The notes under the pieces were generated by a model. The model was not told the DNA's origin and ran no database searches. It saw nothing but the letters and a program-made list of their open reading frames with translations. DNA of 64,000 bases from Gammaproteobacteria bacterium (GTDB lineage: Bacteria > Pseudomonadota > Gammaproteobacteria > Pseudomonadales > Azotimanducaceae): assembly GCA_020832085.1 (NCBI GenBank), contig JAFIFJ010000020.1:58788-122787 (forward strand). Direction: 5' to 3'. Of the stretch, positions 54,995 to 64,000 are shown piece by piece (position 1 is the stretch's first letter; each line of letters starts with the position of its first letter). A program made the position numbers and the translations under genes.

Positions 54995-55140
54995 CTTCGC
55001 CTCCATGGTGACATCGCCCTTCCGGCAAGGGCCGGCATTCTAGCCCGTGATAAGTAAATCACCAATCGATCGTTTATGCCTTTCCAGCGACCTGCTAATG
55101 TCTGCGCCCTCGCGCCAAGCCCGGATGGAATAAGCCGACG

Positions 55141-56782
<1,642 letters not shown>

Positions 56783-56805
<23 letters not shown>

Positions 56806-57289
56806 AGCCATCATCGAGGATGGCTGGACGTGGATCGAGGACAAGGCAGCGACGCTGGCTGACCTGCCAGCCGGTCCGGTGCTCGTTCCGCTGACTTTGT
56901 GGCAGAGCGAACGCGACGGCCTGCTCGACCGGGATGGCGATCTCGGCATCTGGCTCGACTCGGACGAGGAAGCTGAGACCATTGCCGACGACCTCGGTCA
57001 CTTCGCCGTCATCGGGCTGCACTTCCCGGCCTATGCCGACGGCCGCAACCTCTCCAACGCGGTGCTGCTGCGCAGCCGCTTCGGCTACGCCGGTGAGATC
57101 CGCGCCTTGGGCGACGTGGCCCGCGACCAGCTGTCCTACATGCGCCGCTGTGGCTTCGATGCCTTCCAGATCCCGGCGGACCGCGATCCGGAGCAGGAAA
57201 TCGCCGGCCTGAAGGTCATGCGCGACTACTACCAGGGCGACGTGCTCGAGCCCCAGCCCCTGTTCCGCAGAATCGCACGCCCGGCCTGA
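56783..57289 (+). CDS. DUF934 family protein, CysI partner
   Basis: A 168-residue protein of the DUF934 family, found almost always directly downstream of cysI. Segments are LWQSERDGLLDRDGDLGIWL, FPAYADGRNLSNAVLLRSRF and the acidic tail ADRDPEQEIAGLKVMRDYYQ. No cofactor motif is visible. It may assist sulfite reductase assembly or electron supply, judged only by association. It starts inside cysI (23-bp overlap), with AAGGAG 8 bp before the ATG. Confidence 0.88.
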
Positions 57290-57303
57290 GCGGCACGCCT
57301 TTT

Positions 57304-57420
57304 GTGGGAGCTCACGAAGCAAAGCGTAGTGAGCGATCGCCAGATGCGCCGAGATGCCCGCTTGTTCGCTGCGACCTTTCAGACGGCTGCGCCCACAGGC
57401 TCTCGAATTCCACGGCTTGA
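57304..57420. repeat. REP-like element, GCTCAC/GTGAGC variant, plus remnants
   Basis: Begins GTGGGA at 57304, then GCTCAC and GTGAGC arms around GAAGCAAAGCGTA, and ends GCGATCGC. It is the reverse-complement match of 30582-30614. The following 80 bp contain a second, decayed end (GCTGCGCCCACAGGC near 57387-57401). The gap between the DUF934 and NTF2-like genes is otherwise empty. Confidence 0.85.
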
Positions 57421-57478
57421 CCAGCATCGGTGCATGCCAGATGCTCCCTGCTCGATTCATGACTTAAGGGAGAGAGGC

Positions 57479-57901
57479 ATGTCCGATCAGTACGTAGCGG
57501 ATCGCATCGCGCTCATGGACGTGATGGCGACCTACGCCAAGGGCGTCGACGAACGGGATCTGAAGCTGTACCGCACCTGCTTCGCCGACGACGTGGAAGT
57601 GGTGGGTTTTGGCCCCGAGACCTTCCACGGCGGCGACGAGTGGACCGCCTACGTCGTCGATGCGCTGAAGCGCTTCGGCCCGACCCAGCACATGCTCGGT
57701 CCCCAGCTGGCCACCATCGACGGCGACAAGGCCCATTGCCGGACCGACGTCCAGGCCCTGCACTACATGGCTGACGACCCCAAGACCACCCTGACCCTCT
57801 GGGCCACCTACAAGACCGACATGGTACGCATTGGCGGCAAGTGGAAGATCAAGCGCCACGAGCTGGTCTCCCGCGGCACCCGCATCCAGACCGATCAGTG
57901 A
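57479..57901 (+). CDS. NTF2-like (SnoaL) protein
   Basis: A 140-residue protein of the SnoaL_4-like group: DRIALMDVMATYAKGVDERDLKLYRTCFADDVEV is the diagnostic helix-strand start. GPTQHMLGPQLATIDGDKAHCRTDVQALHY and a last strand WKIKRHELVSRGTRI follow. Relatives act as hydroxylating-dioxygenase-like or polyketide-type small enzymes, but no catalytic assignment is possible. AAGGGAGAGAGG precedes the ATG at 57479. It converges on the transporter operon and may share its metabolism. Confidence 0.82.
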   Translation: MSDQYVADRIALMDVMATYAKGVDERDLKLYRTCFADDVEVVGFGPETFHGGDEWTAYVVDALKRFGPTQHMLGPQLATIDGDKAHCRTDVQALHYMADDPKTTLTLWATYKTDMVRIGGKWKIKRHELVSRGTRIQTDQ

Positions 57902-57907
57902 ACCCAT

Positions 57908-57942
57908 GGCCGGACCCGATCTGCGCCAGAACGGGTCCGGCC
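57908..57942. terminator. bidirectional hairpin between convergent genes
   Basis: A perfect 11-bp stem GGCCGGACCCG/CGGGTCCGGCC with a 13-nt loop in the 45-bp gap between the NTF2-like gene and the transporter gene. There is no strong U-tract on either side; position and stem strength still suggest a shared terminator. Confidence 0.6.
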
Positions 57943-57946
57943 GAGT

Positions 57947-59320
57947 TCAGTTGTAGCCCAGCATCACCGCCAGCATCAGGATCAACGCCCCTGTCGCCAG
58001 CAGCTTGAGCACGAGCGGCCCGATGAAGCGCAGCCAGCGATCATAGGGAATCCCGGCCACCCCCAGCATGCCCATCAGCACCGCGTTGGTGGGAATGACG
58101 ATATTCATGAACCCGTCGCCGAACAGAAAGGCCAGCACCGCCACCTGACGGCTGACCCCGACGATGTCACCAATGGGCGCCATCAGCGGCATGGTGACGA
58201 AGGCCTGCCCGCTGCCCGAGGGAATGAACAGGTTCAGCAGGCTCTGCACGCCGAGCATGCCCACGGCCGAGAACTCCGGCCCCACCGTCCCCAGCGGCAT
58301 GGACAGCCCATGAACGATGGTATGCAGCACCTGCCCGTCTTCCAGCATCAGGGCGATGCCCCGGGCAAAGCCCACCAGCAGCGCCGTCATGGTCATGGCA
58401 GCGGCGCCATCACCAAAGGCCTTGGCTGCATCGTCCCCGGCCAATCCACCCAGCCACCACGCCGCCAGGGCCAGCCCCAGAAACAGGGCGGACAGCTCCA
58501 CCAGATACCAGCCTGAGAACACAATGCCGCCCACCAGCCCCAACAGCGTGGCCAGCATGGCCAGCAGCACCGCCATGTGGCGCCCATTGAAGGCCGGCGG
58601 CTCCGTCATCTCGGGTGGCTGCGCCTCGGGAATGTCGTGCACCAGACTGGCCTTCGGATCGGCCTGCACCCACCGGGCGTAGCGCCAGACGTGATGAAAA
58701 CCGATGGCCAAAAGCGGCAGAAAAATCAGCAGCCGCAGAGCCATGCCCGAACCCGGCTGCAATCCGGCCACGTCCTGCGCCACCAGCACCGTGAAGGGGT
58801 TCAGGGCGGCGGCGCCATAGCCCACGCCGTAACCCACCGCCACCATTCCTACCGCCGTCATGGCATCGAGCTTCAGACCCCGACACAGCGCCATCAGGAT
58901 CGGAATCAGAGCGATGTACTCCACCGCCATGCCGAAGGTGCTCGAGGCAATGCCGAAGACCAGCATGCCGCCGAAAATCAGCAGCCCGGCCCGGTCGCCG
59001 AAGCGGGCCAGCAGCCGGCCGAGGGCGGCGTCGAGGGTTCCCGTGGCTCGAATGACGCCCAGCACTCCGCCGACGATGAGCACGAAGAAGATCACCGCCT
59101 GGGCATCGGCCAGCGCACGGGGAATCACGGTGAGCAGCGACAGCGGCGACAGGCGCTGCACATCGTCAAGCGCCTGCCACGTCCCGGGGATCACCACTTC
59201 GCGCCCGCTTTCGTCCGGGACCGTGCTGAAAGAGCCTGCAGGCAGGATCCACGTCAGCAGCAGAGCGACGACGATCATCGCTGCCAGCAGGATCAGGGTA
59301 TGGGGCACCCGCCAGCTCAT
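57947..59320 (-). CDS. YfcC-family membrane transporter
   Basis: A 457-residue polytopic protein with the YfcC pattern: MSWRVPHTLILLAAMIVVALLLTWILPAGSF at the start, FFVLIVGGVLGVIRATGTLDAALG, a GYGVGYGAAALNPFTVLVAQ segment and LLNLFIPSGSGQAFVTMPLM, the last two probably forming the transport core. About eleven to twelve helices are expected. Relatives are annotated as amino-acid or short-chain carboxylate transporters; substrate unknown. The ATG overlaps the acyl-CoA synthetase stop by 4 bp, tying import or export to that enzyme. Confidence 0.87.
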   Translation of the reverse strand: MSWRVPHTLILLAAMIVVALLLTWILPAGSFSTVPDESGREVVIPGTWQALDDVQRLSPLSLLTVIPRALADAQAVIFFVLIVGGVLGVIRATGTLDAALGRLLARFGDRAGLLIFGGMLVFGIASSTFGMAVEYIALIPILMALCRGLKLDAMTAVGMVAVGYGVGYGAAALNPFTVLVAQDVAGLQPGSGMALRLLIFLPLLAIGFHHVWRYARWVQADPKASLVHDIPEAQPPEMTEPPAFNGRHMAVLLAMLATLLGLVGGIVFSGWYLVELSALFLGLALAAWWLGGLAGDDAAKAFGDGAAAMTMTALLVGFARGIALMLEDGQVLHTIVHGLSMPLGTVGPEFSAVGMLGVQSLLNLFIPSGSGQAFVTMPLMAPIGDIVGVSRQVAVLAFLFGDGFMNIVIPTNAVLMGMLGVAGIPYDRWLRFIGPLVLKLLATGALILMLAVMLGYN

Positions 59321-60963
59321 ACCCGGGTGGCTTCCCCTGCAAACAACTCCCGCAGGCGATGCTTCTGCACCTTGGTGGCGGACATGGGCCACTCGGTGAC
59401 GAAGCGCACGTAGCGCGGCACCTTGAAGCCGGCCATGCGGCCCCGGCAGTGGTCGATCACCTCCTGCTCACTGAGCACCGCCCCCTCGTGCAGCTCCACG
59501 TAGGCCGCTGCCACCTCCGAAAGCCTCGCGTCCGACACACCAATGACCTGGGCGAACTTGATGGCCGGGTGGGTCTGCAGGTGGGACTCGATCTCGACGG
59601 CAGCCACGTTCTCGCCACCGACCTTGAGCATGTCCTTGAGGCGGCCATGAAAGCTGATGGCGCCCGCGACATCCACGCTGCAGAGATCGCCGGTGCGGAA
59701 CCAGCCGTCGGCAAAGGCTTCGGCATTCTTTTCCGGTGCCCGATAGTAACCCCCAAACACCGCATAACCCCGAATCCAAAGCTCGCCGCGCTGACCCGGC
59801 GGGAGCACCCGGGCATCGTCGTCAGGGTCCGTGATGCGCACCTCGATACCGTCGAAGGGTAGGCCACAGGTGGTCAGCCGACGCTCGAGATCCTCCTCCA
59901 GTTGATTGAAGGCGATGACCCCGGCAGCCTCCGTCAAACCATAAGCACCGGTCTGCACAGCCTGGGGAAAGGCGTCCTGAAACCGCCGCAGCACGTCCAC
60001 CGGGGCGACATTATTGATGCGGCGGATACGCGAGAGATCGCGGCGGGCGAAATCCCCATGGGTGATGAGATCGTTGGTCACGGTGGGAAACGAGGGAAAG
60101 GCCACGGTAGCCCCCTCCCGTTCGAGCATCTCCAGTGCTGCCCCCGCCTCGAAGCGCCCCATGGTCAGCATGGCCGCACCGGCATCGAAGCAGCAGACCA
60201 TGGGCAGAATGGACGACATGTGGAACATGGGCAGGGGCGTCCAGAACCGGTCCTGCTCCGTGAGCCGGTAGTTCTGACGATTCATGGCGATGCCGTTGCG
60301 CACCAGATTCTCATGGGACAGGGGACAGCCCTTGGGGTGGGCCGTGGTGCCCGAGGTGTACATCATGATGCAGGGGTCGCCGAGGCGGACGGCCGCGCGC
60401 AGCGCCAGGATCCGCTCTTCAGACACCTGATCTGCGGCCGCGTCGAAGTCATGCTCCGCAACGAAACCCGCGCAGGAAGCACCGAGCATGACCATGAAGT
60501 TCAGCCGCGGTGCGCCCGGCAGCTGCAGCGCAAGGGGATCAGCCGCCGTGGCCAGCTCAGCGAAAGCTGCCGCAAGCAGGCCGCCGAAGTCCGCGTACTC
60601 GCTGATGGCATCCGAGGTCACCAGCCCCTTCAGGTCCCCGTTCTCGATCACGTAGGCCAGTTCCGCGGCCTTGTTGCGGGCGTTGATGGGCACGGCGACG
60701 GCACCGCAGAGCACGGCGCCGAGCAGAATCTCGATGTACTCGGGGCCATTGGGCAGGAGCAGGCCGAGGTGATCCCCGGGACCGATGCCCAGGGCATGCA
60801 GGGCCCGGGCACGGGTGACGGCGGCCTGCCAGAGTTCGGCGTAGGTCTGCGAGCTGTCTGGAAACACCAGCGCATCGCGCTTGGGATATCGCTGGGCGCT
60901 CCGCAGCAGAAGATCACCGAGGGTGGTGGCCTCGATGGGCTTGCACACCGTCATGTCTGCCAT
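59317..60963 (-). CDS. acyl-CoA synthetase (AMP-forming), class I ANL superfamily
   Basis: A 548-residue adenylate-forming enzyme activating a carboxylic acid to its CoA thioester. Motifs in order: phosphate loop YTSGTTAHPKGCPLSHEN near 204-221, YGLTEAAG, the WFRTGDLC Asp, hinge segment HGRLKDMLKVGGENVAA, and a C-terminal Lys region SATKVQKHRLRE. The substrate is not deducible. The start at 60961-60963 lies just after a run of nine G residues on this strand (60968-60976), acting as the ribosome-site region. It forms an operon with the upstream P450 (40 bp) and the downstream transporter (4-bp overlap). Confidence 0.9.
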   Translation of the reverse strand: MADMTVCKPIEATTLGDLLLRSAQRYPKRDALVFPDSSQTYAELWQAAVTRARALHALGIGPGDHLGLLLPNGPEYIEILLGAVLCGAVAVPINARNKAAELAYVIENGDLKGLVTSDAISEYADFGGLLAAAFAELATAADPLALQLPGAPRLNFMVMLGASCAGFVAEHDFDAAADQVSEERILALRAAVRLGDPCIMMYTSGTTAHPKGCPLSHENLVRNGIAMNRQNYRLTEQDRFWTPLPMFHMSSILPMVCCFDAGAAMLTMGRFEAGAALEMLEREGATVAFPSFPTVTNDLITHGDFARRDLSRIRRINNVAPVDVLRRFQDAFPQAVQTGAYGLTEAAGVIAFNQLEEDLERRLTTCGLPFDGIEVRITDPDDDARVLPPGQRGELWIRGYAVFGGYYRAPEKNAEAFADGWFRTGDLCSVDVAGAISFHGRLKDMLKVGGENVAAVEIESHLQTHPAIKFAQVIGVSDARLSEVAAAYVELHEGAVLSEQEVIDHCRGRMAGFKVPRYVRFVTEWPMSATKVQKHRLRELFAGEATRV

Positions 60964-61003
60964 TGCGCCCCCCCCCGATCAGCGCCTTCAGTCGAACTTC
61001 CTC

Positions 61004-62296
61004 TCAGGCCTTGGCAACGGGATCGAAAGCGATCTCGAGACCCTGCAATCCGTGCAGCAGCGCGTTGGCGGCGAACTCAGGCTCCGGGGCCCCCGGCGCC
61101 ATGCGGAAGTTCTCGATCCGCTGGAACAGTACCTTGAAGGCGATGTTCATTTCCCGCCGCGAAAGGGCCGCTCCCAGGCAGTGATGCACGCCCTTGCCGA
61201 AGGCCACATGCTCGCGCAGATTGCCGCGACGGATGTCGAACTCCAGTGGCCGTTCGAAGCGCTCCGCATCCTGATTGGCCGCACCGAAGCGCGCGAAGCA
61301 GATGGCGTTGGCGGGAATGGTCACGCCACCGAGTTCCACGTCCCGGGTGGCGCGACGGAACATGTTCGCCGAGGGGCTGCTGATGCGCAGCACCTCTTCG
61401 ACCAGAGCATGAATGTTCTCGGTGCTCGGATCGTCCCGAATGATCTGATACTGCTCGGGATGGCGGATCAGCAGCCAAATCCCTTCAGTAAGGGCAGACG
61501 AGGTGGTCTCGTTTCCGGCCACCAGGATCTGGGAGAGCATGGACAGGCACTCGGCATCGTCCAGCGGTTTCTCGCCGTCGATGCTGGCATTCACCACCTT
61601 GGAGAGGATGTCGTTCTTGGGTTCCCGGCGCCGCTCTTCCATTCTGGCGACGAAATAATGCTGGAATTCGAGGATGTCCCGGGCCGCCTGCAGCGTCCCC
61701 TCACGGTCGAGCTGCTGGGACAGGTTGCCGATGAAAGCGCCGGTCCATTTCCGCAGCAGCGGCAGGTCACTCAAGGGCGTGCCAAGCTGGGAAGCGATGA
61801 CTGTCAGCGGTAGCGGTACGCCGAACTCGGACAGGAACTCGCAGTGCCCGCGCTCGATGAACTTGTCGATGAGTTCATGAGATGTCTGGGCAATGAAAGG
61901 TTCCAGCGCCTTCAGGCTGGCCGGCGAGAAGGCCTGATCGACGAACTTGCGATAGCGCCGCTGCAGCGGCGGATCCTGGGTGAGCATGGTGGAGACGTTG
62001 GGCCAGCCCTCCTTCATGATCGCCGCCAGCTCCGGGTCTTCAGTGGCCATGGAGCCGGTACCGCCACCCGGCAGGACGCTGGAGAAGGTCTCGTGATCCA
62101 TGGCCATGGCCACCACGTCGTCATAACGGGAGACGAAGTAGATCCCGCTGGCCGGATCCTGATAGACCGGCGCTTCGCGGTGGAGCCGCTGATTCATACC
62201 GTAGGGACACTTCAGGAGGGCCGGATGCATGGGACTGAACTGTCCGAGCGGACAGCTCTCGGCAAAGGCCACCATGTCTGTTGCAGCATCGTTCAT
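61004..62296 (-). CDS. cytochrome P450
   Basis: A 430-residue soluble bacterial P450. The I-helix oxygen-activation motif is VAGNETTSSA, the K-helix ExxR is EEVLRIS, and the haem-binding loop is FGKGVHHCLGAALSRRE with the Cys ligand. It lacks an N-terminal anchor, so redox partners (ferredoxin and reductase) must be supplied elsewhere; none is in this window. The substrate is probably a hydrophobic acid or terpenoid-like compound, inferred only from the neighbouring CoA synthetase. Start 62294-62296 is preferred because GGAG lies 6 bp ahead; a GTG at 62308 is possible. Confidence 0.92.
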   Translation of the reverse strand: MNDAATDMVAFAESCPLGQFSPMHPALLKCPYGMNQRLHREAPVYQDPASGIYFVSRYDDVVAMAMDHETFSSVLPGGGTGSMATEDPELAAIMKEGWPNVSTMLTQDPPLQRRYRKFVDQAFSPASLKALEPFIAQTSHELIDKFIERGHCEFLSEFGVPLPLTVIASQLGTPLSDLPLLRKWTGAFIGNLSQQLDREGTLQAARDILEFQHYFVARMEERRREPKNDILSKVVNASIDGEKPLDDAECLSMLSQILVAGNETTSSALTEGIWLLIRHPEQYQIIRDDPSTENIHALVEEVLRISSPSANMFRRATRDVELGGVTIPANAICFARFGAANQDAERFERPLEFDIRRGNLREHVAFGKGVHHCLGAALSRREMNIAFKVLFQRIENFRMAPGAPEPEFAANALLHGLQGLEIAFDPVAKA

Positions 62297-62578
62297 GATC
62301 GACTCCACGAGTTGTCTTTCGATTCACACGGGCCGGCAGCGCCGCTGCCAGGACTTTCTCGCCACAGATCGAAGCAACCCAAAGTGGCCCGTGGCATGAA
62401 GCAACGATCAGCATGCTGCCCCCAATGGCTCGGTGCAAGCCACATCGCGCGCACATCGCCCGCCACGGGGCACAACCTCCGCTGCGATCTGCTTGACCAC
62501 CCCGTCGCGCCATGCTCACCTCGCCCCACCACCTGCCGACGCAGCGGGTGGCCAACAGACCGAATCAGGGGAGAGCCC

Positions 62579-63868
62579 ATGAAGGCAGGCGCCTACGCAC
62601 CGAATCGACCGGAGGTCACCCTCTACGCCATGTCGGGGGATGACATCCCCATGTACTTCGACATGAACAACCTGACGCCGAAGCAGCAGGCCGACCATGC
62701 GGTCAACGTCGACCTGCTCGGCCATCAGCAGGTGTCCCTGATGGCCATCAGCAAGCCCGAGGACTACGTCGCCGTCTACGACGACTTCAGGCGGCCACCC
62801 TACGCTGCTCTGCTGCAGCGCTTTCATGAGCTGCAGTCGTCACTGGGCCTGCCCATGGTGCCCCTCGATCATCTGGTCTACGCGCCGAAGGACAGCTACT
62901 ACGAAGCGGCGGCTGCGAAGCTGCCACCGGTGGCCATGATCAACCTGCTCATGGTGAGCCCCTCGAACCGGGCACTTCACACCGACGAGGCGGGCATCGA
63001 GCGCAACCTGAAACTCAATTCCAAGTTCCATTTCGCCGAGCACGCTGCCGGCTTCGGCATTCCCACTCCGGAGACCCTCATCACCGCGCAGCCCCTCACA
63101 GGAAATCCGGAGGCGGAGGCCTTCTTCACCCGCCACGGCGGTCAGGTCATGCTCAAGATGACGGGCTTCGCCGGGGGCCGCAACGTGGCGTCTGTCGAGA
63201 ACTGCAGCGCCGGCGACCGCTACCTGGCCGACTACGACGACGCCGCGCCGGTGATCCTGCAGCAGAAGATTCCCCTGCAGCGTTTTCAGGAATGGACCAT
63301 CGATCTGCACATCACCGATCGCGAGATCAGCGTCGACAACGTCCGCCGCATCATGCTCGCCGACGGCCTGTGGATCGGCAATCTGCACCACGTGGACTAT
63401 CCCCTGACGCCGGAGCAGGAAGCCATCCTCATCAACGTCGGCGAGTACGCCCGCTCCTTCGGTTTCGGCAGCGCCGATGGCAACAACTTCGGTATCGATT
63501 TCTTCAAGGGCCCGGACGGGGAGATCGTCGTCACCGAGATCAACCCACGCTGGACAGCCGGACTGTTCTCCAGCGAACTGCTCAAGCGCCTGCAGGTGGA
63601 CCGGGATGCCGTGGCCTACTATGACCTCGTGGCCAAGGACCGCTGCCTGGAGTATCTGGACTACGTGGAGAGCCGGCTGCCCGGCCGCAGCAGCACCGCT
63701 TTCGAGATCGTCCCCTTGGGCTTCATGCCCTTCGATGTGGACGTGGCAGGACAGCCCTTCGTTTCCGTCTGGTCCATTGTCATCGGCGATTTCCCCGCCT
63801 ACCGCTCCGAGGCAAAGCAGCGCTTCGGCCCGCAGGCCTTCCCCAACGCGGACAAGGTGCCGCTTTAG
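62579..63868 (+). CDS. ATP-grasp domain protein of unknown specificity
   Basis: A 429-residue predicted ligase. An N-terminal pre-ATP-grasp region (VEVTLYAMSGDD-like start, KLPPVAMINLLMVSPSN) leads to LKLNSKFHFAEHAAGFGIPT. The nucleotide site includes VMLKMTGFAGGRNVAS (Lys and Gly-rich loop). The metal/ATP acidic residues are in FGIDFFKGPDGEIVVTEINP and the loop NPRWTAGLFSSELLKRL. Such enzymes join a carboxylate to an amine or thiol through an acyl-phosphate. I do not recognise the subfamily. It diverges from the P450 operon with a 282-bp shared gap, so co-regulation is plausible. Start ATG follows GGGGAGAG. Confidence 0.8.
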   Translation: MKAGAYAPNRPEVTLYAMSGDDIPMYFDMNNLTPKQQADHAVNVDLLGHQQVSLMAISKPEDYVAVYDDFRRPPYAALLQRFHELQSSLGLPMVPLDHLVYAPKDSYYEAAAAKLPPVAMINLLMVSPSNRALHTDEAGIERNLKLNSKFHFAEHAAGFGIPTPETLITAQPLTGNPEAEAFFTRHGGQVMLKMTGFAGGRNVASVENCSAGDRYLADYDDAAPVILQQKIPLQRFQEWTIDLHITDREISVDNVRRIMLADGLWIGNLHHVDYPLTPEQEAILINVGEYARSFGFGSADGNNFGIDFFKGPDGEIVVTEINPRWTAGLFSSELLKRLQVDRDAVAYYDLVAKDRCLEYLDYVESRLPGRSSTAFEIVPLGFMPFDVDVAGQPFVSVWSIVIGDFPAYRSEAKQRFGPQAFPNADKVPL

Positions 63869-63894
63869 CACTACACCAAGGGATACCGGGATTT

Positions 63895-64000
63895 CGCTAC
63901 GCCACGCGAAGCACTTGTGGGCGCATTTCGACTGGATCGAAATGCGTCGCACGAAATGCGCCGCGAAGCGGGGCGCGCCATGGATGGCGCGCAACAGAGC
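63895..64000. repeat. REP/BIME-like element continuing past the window
   Basis: Begins TTGTGGGCGC and contains the hairpin GCATTTCGA, loop CTGGA, TCGAAATGC at 63923-63945. It then runs through the GCGCCGCGAAGCGGGGCGCG and CCATGG palindrome segments nearly identical to 40569-40657. The right edge of the window cuts it. Confidence 0.92.

Overview
The window is GC-rich, densely coded chromosomal DNA of a gammaproteobacterium whose genus I cannot fix. Supporting this are an OxyR with the redox cysteines at positions 199 and 208, NfuA with its CxxC at 149/152, MetH, RimO, ArfB, MnmH (SelU), c5-type cytochrome and AsmA, together with many GTG/TTG starts and short 4-bp gene overlaps. I see no tRNA, rRNA, CRISPR array, prophage or transposase. 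The accessory signal lies in dispersed hairpin repeats between genes and in several unusual small operons.

Layout. 1-6.8 kb: partial ArsR regulator, NADP-dependent oxidoreductase, an overlapping methionine aminotransferase/omega-amidase pair (methionine salvage), an exported protein, a c5-like cytochrome lipoprotein, ArfB and NadE. 6.8-7.3 kb: tandem repeat array. 7.3-9 kb: pseudouridine synthase and GST-like protein. 9-13.8 kb: a redox-stress block in which a Zn-type dehydrogenase overlaps oxyR, convergent with an operon of rubrerythrin, a two-CCG iron-sulfur protein and a DUF3501 protein. Upstream of rubrerythrin lie a 13/16 match to the OxyR motif, next to a TATACT -10 box, and a 15/19 Fur box. 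13.8-21 kb: AsmA-like protein, then a co-directional ald / LysR / aldehyde dehydrogenase / M24 cluster that looks like amino-acid or ectoine-type catabolism. 21-30.6 kb: repeats, NTF2-like protein, hydrolase, luciferase-like oxidoreductase, a J-like/Sel1 membrane protein followed by a paraoxonase-like lactonase, and a long (type 2) isoleucyl-tRNA synthetase.

30.6-41.9 kb (mostly minus strand): a GTPase/DUF2868 membrane pair with an enoyl-CoA hydratase, an SDR, MnmH, and two paralogous Sel1-type lipoproteins flanking plus-strand msrA, then a large repeat block and a three-gene TerB-like set. 42-50.6 kb: rimO, PhyH dioxygenase, a second NADP-dependent oxidoreductase, a DUF305-LVIVD fusion protein, a DAHP synthase preceded by an apparent leader-peptide attenuator, and nfuA. 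50.8-57.3 kb: metH, a DUF2970 protein, a small membrane protein, and cysI with its DUF934 partner. 57.5-63.9 kb: NTF2-like protein, then a P450 / acyl-CoA synthetase / YfcC-type transporter operon divergent from an unrecognised ATP-grasp ligase, the best candidate here for an undescribed pathway.

The most distinctive non-coding feature is a family of REP/BIME-like hairpins starting GTGGG. Different copies carry different but mutually complementary stems around conserved loops (compensatory changes), implying selection for the folded form. They occur in at least eight intergenic gaps and continue past the right edge.
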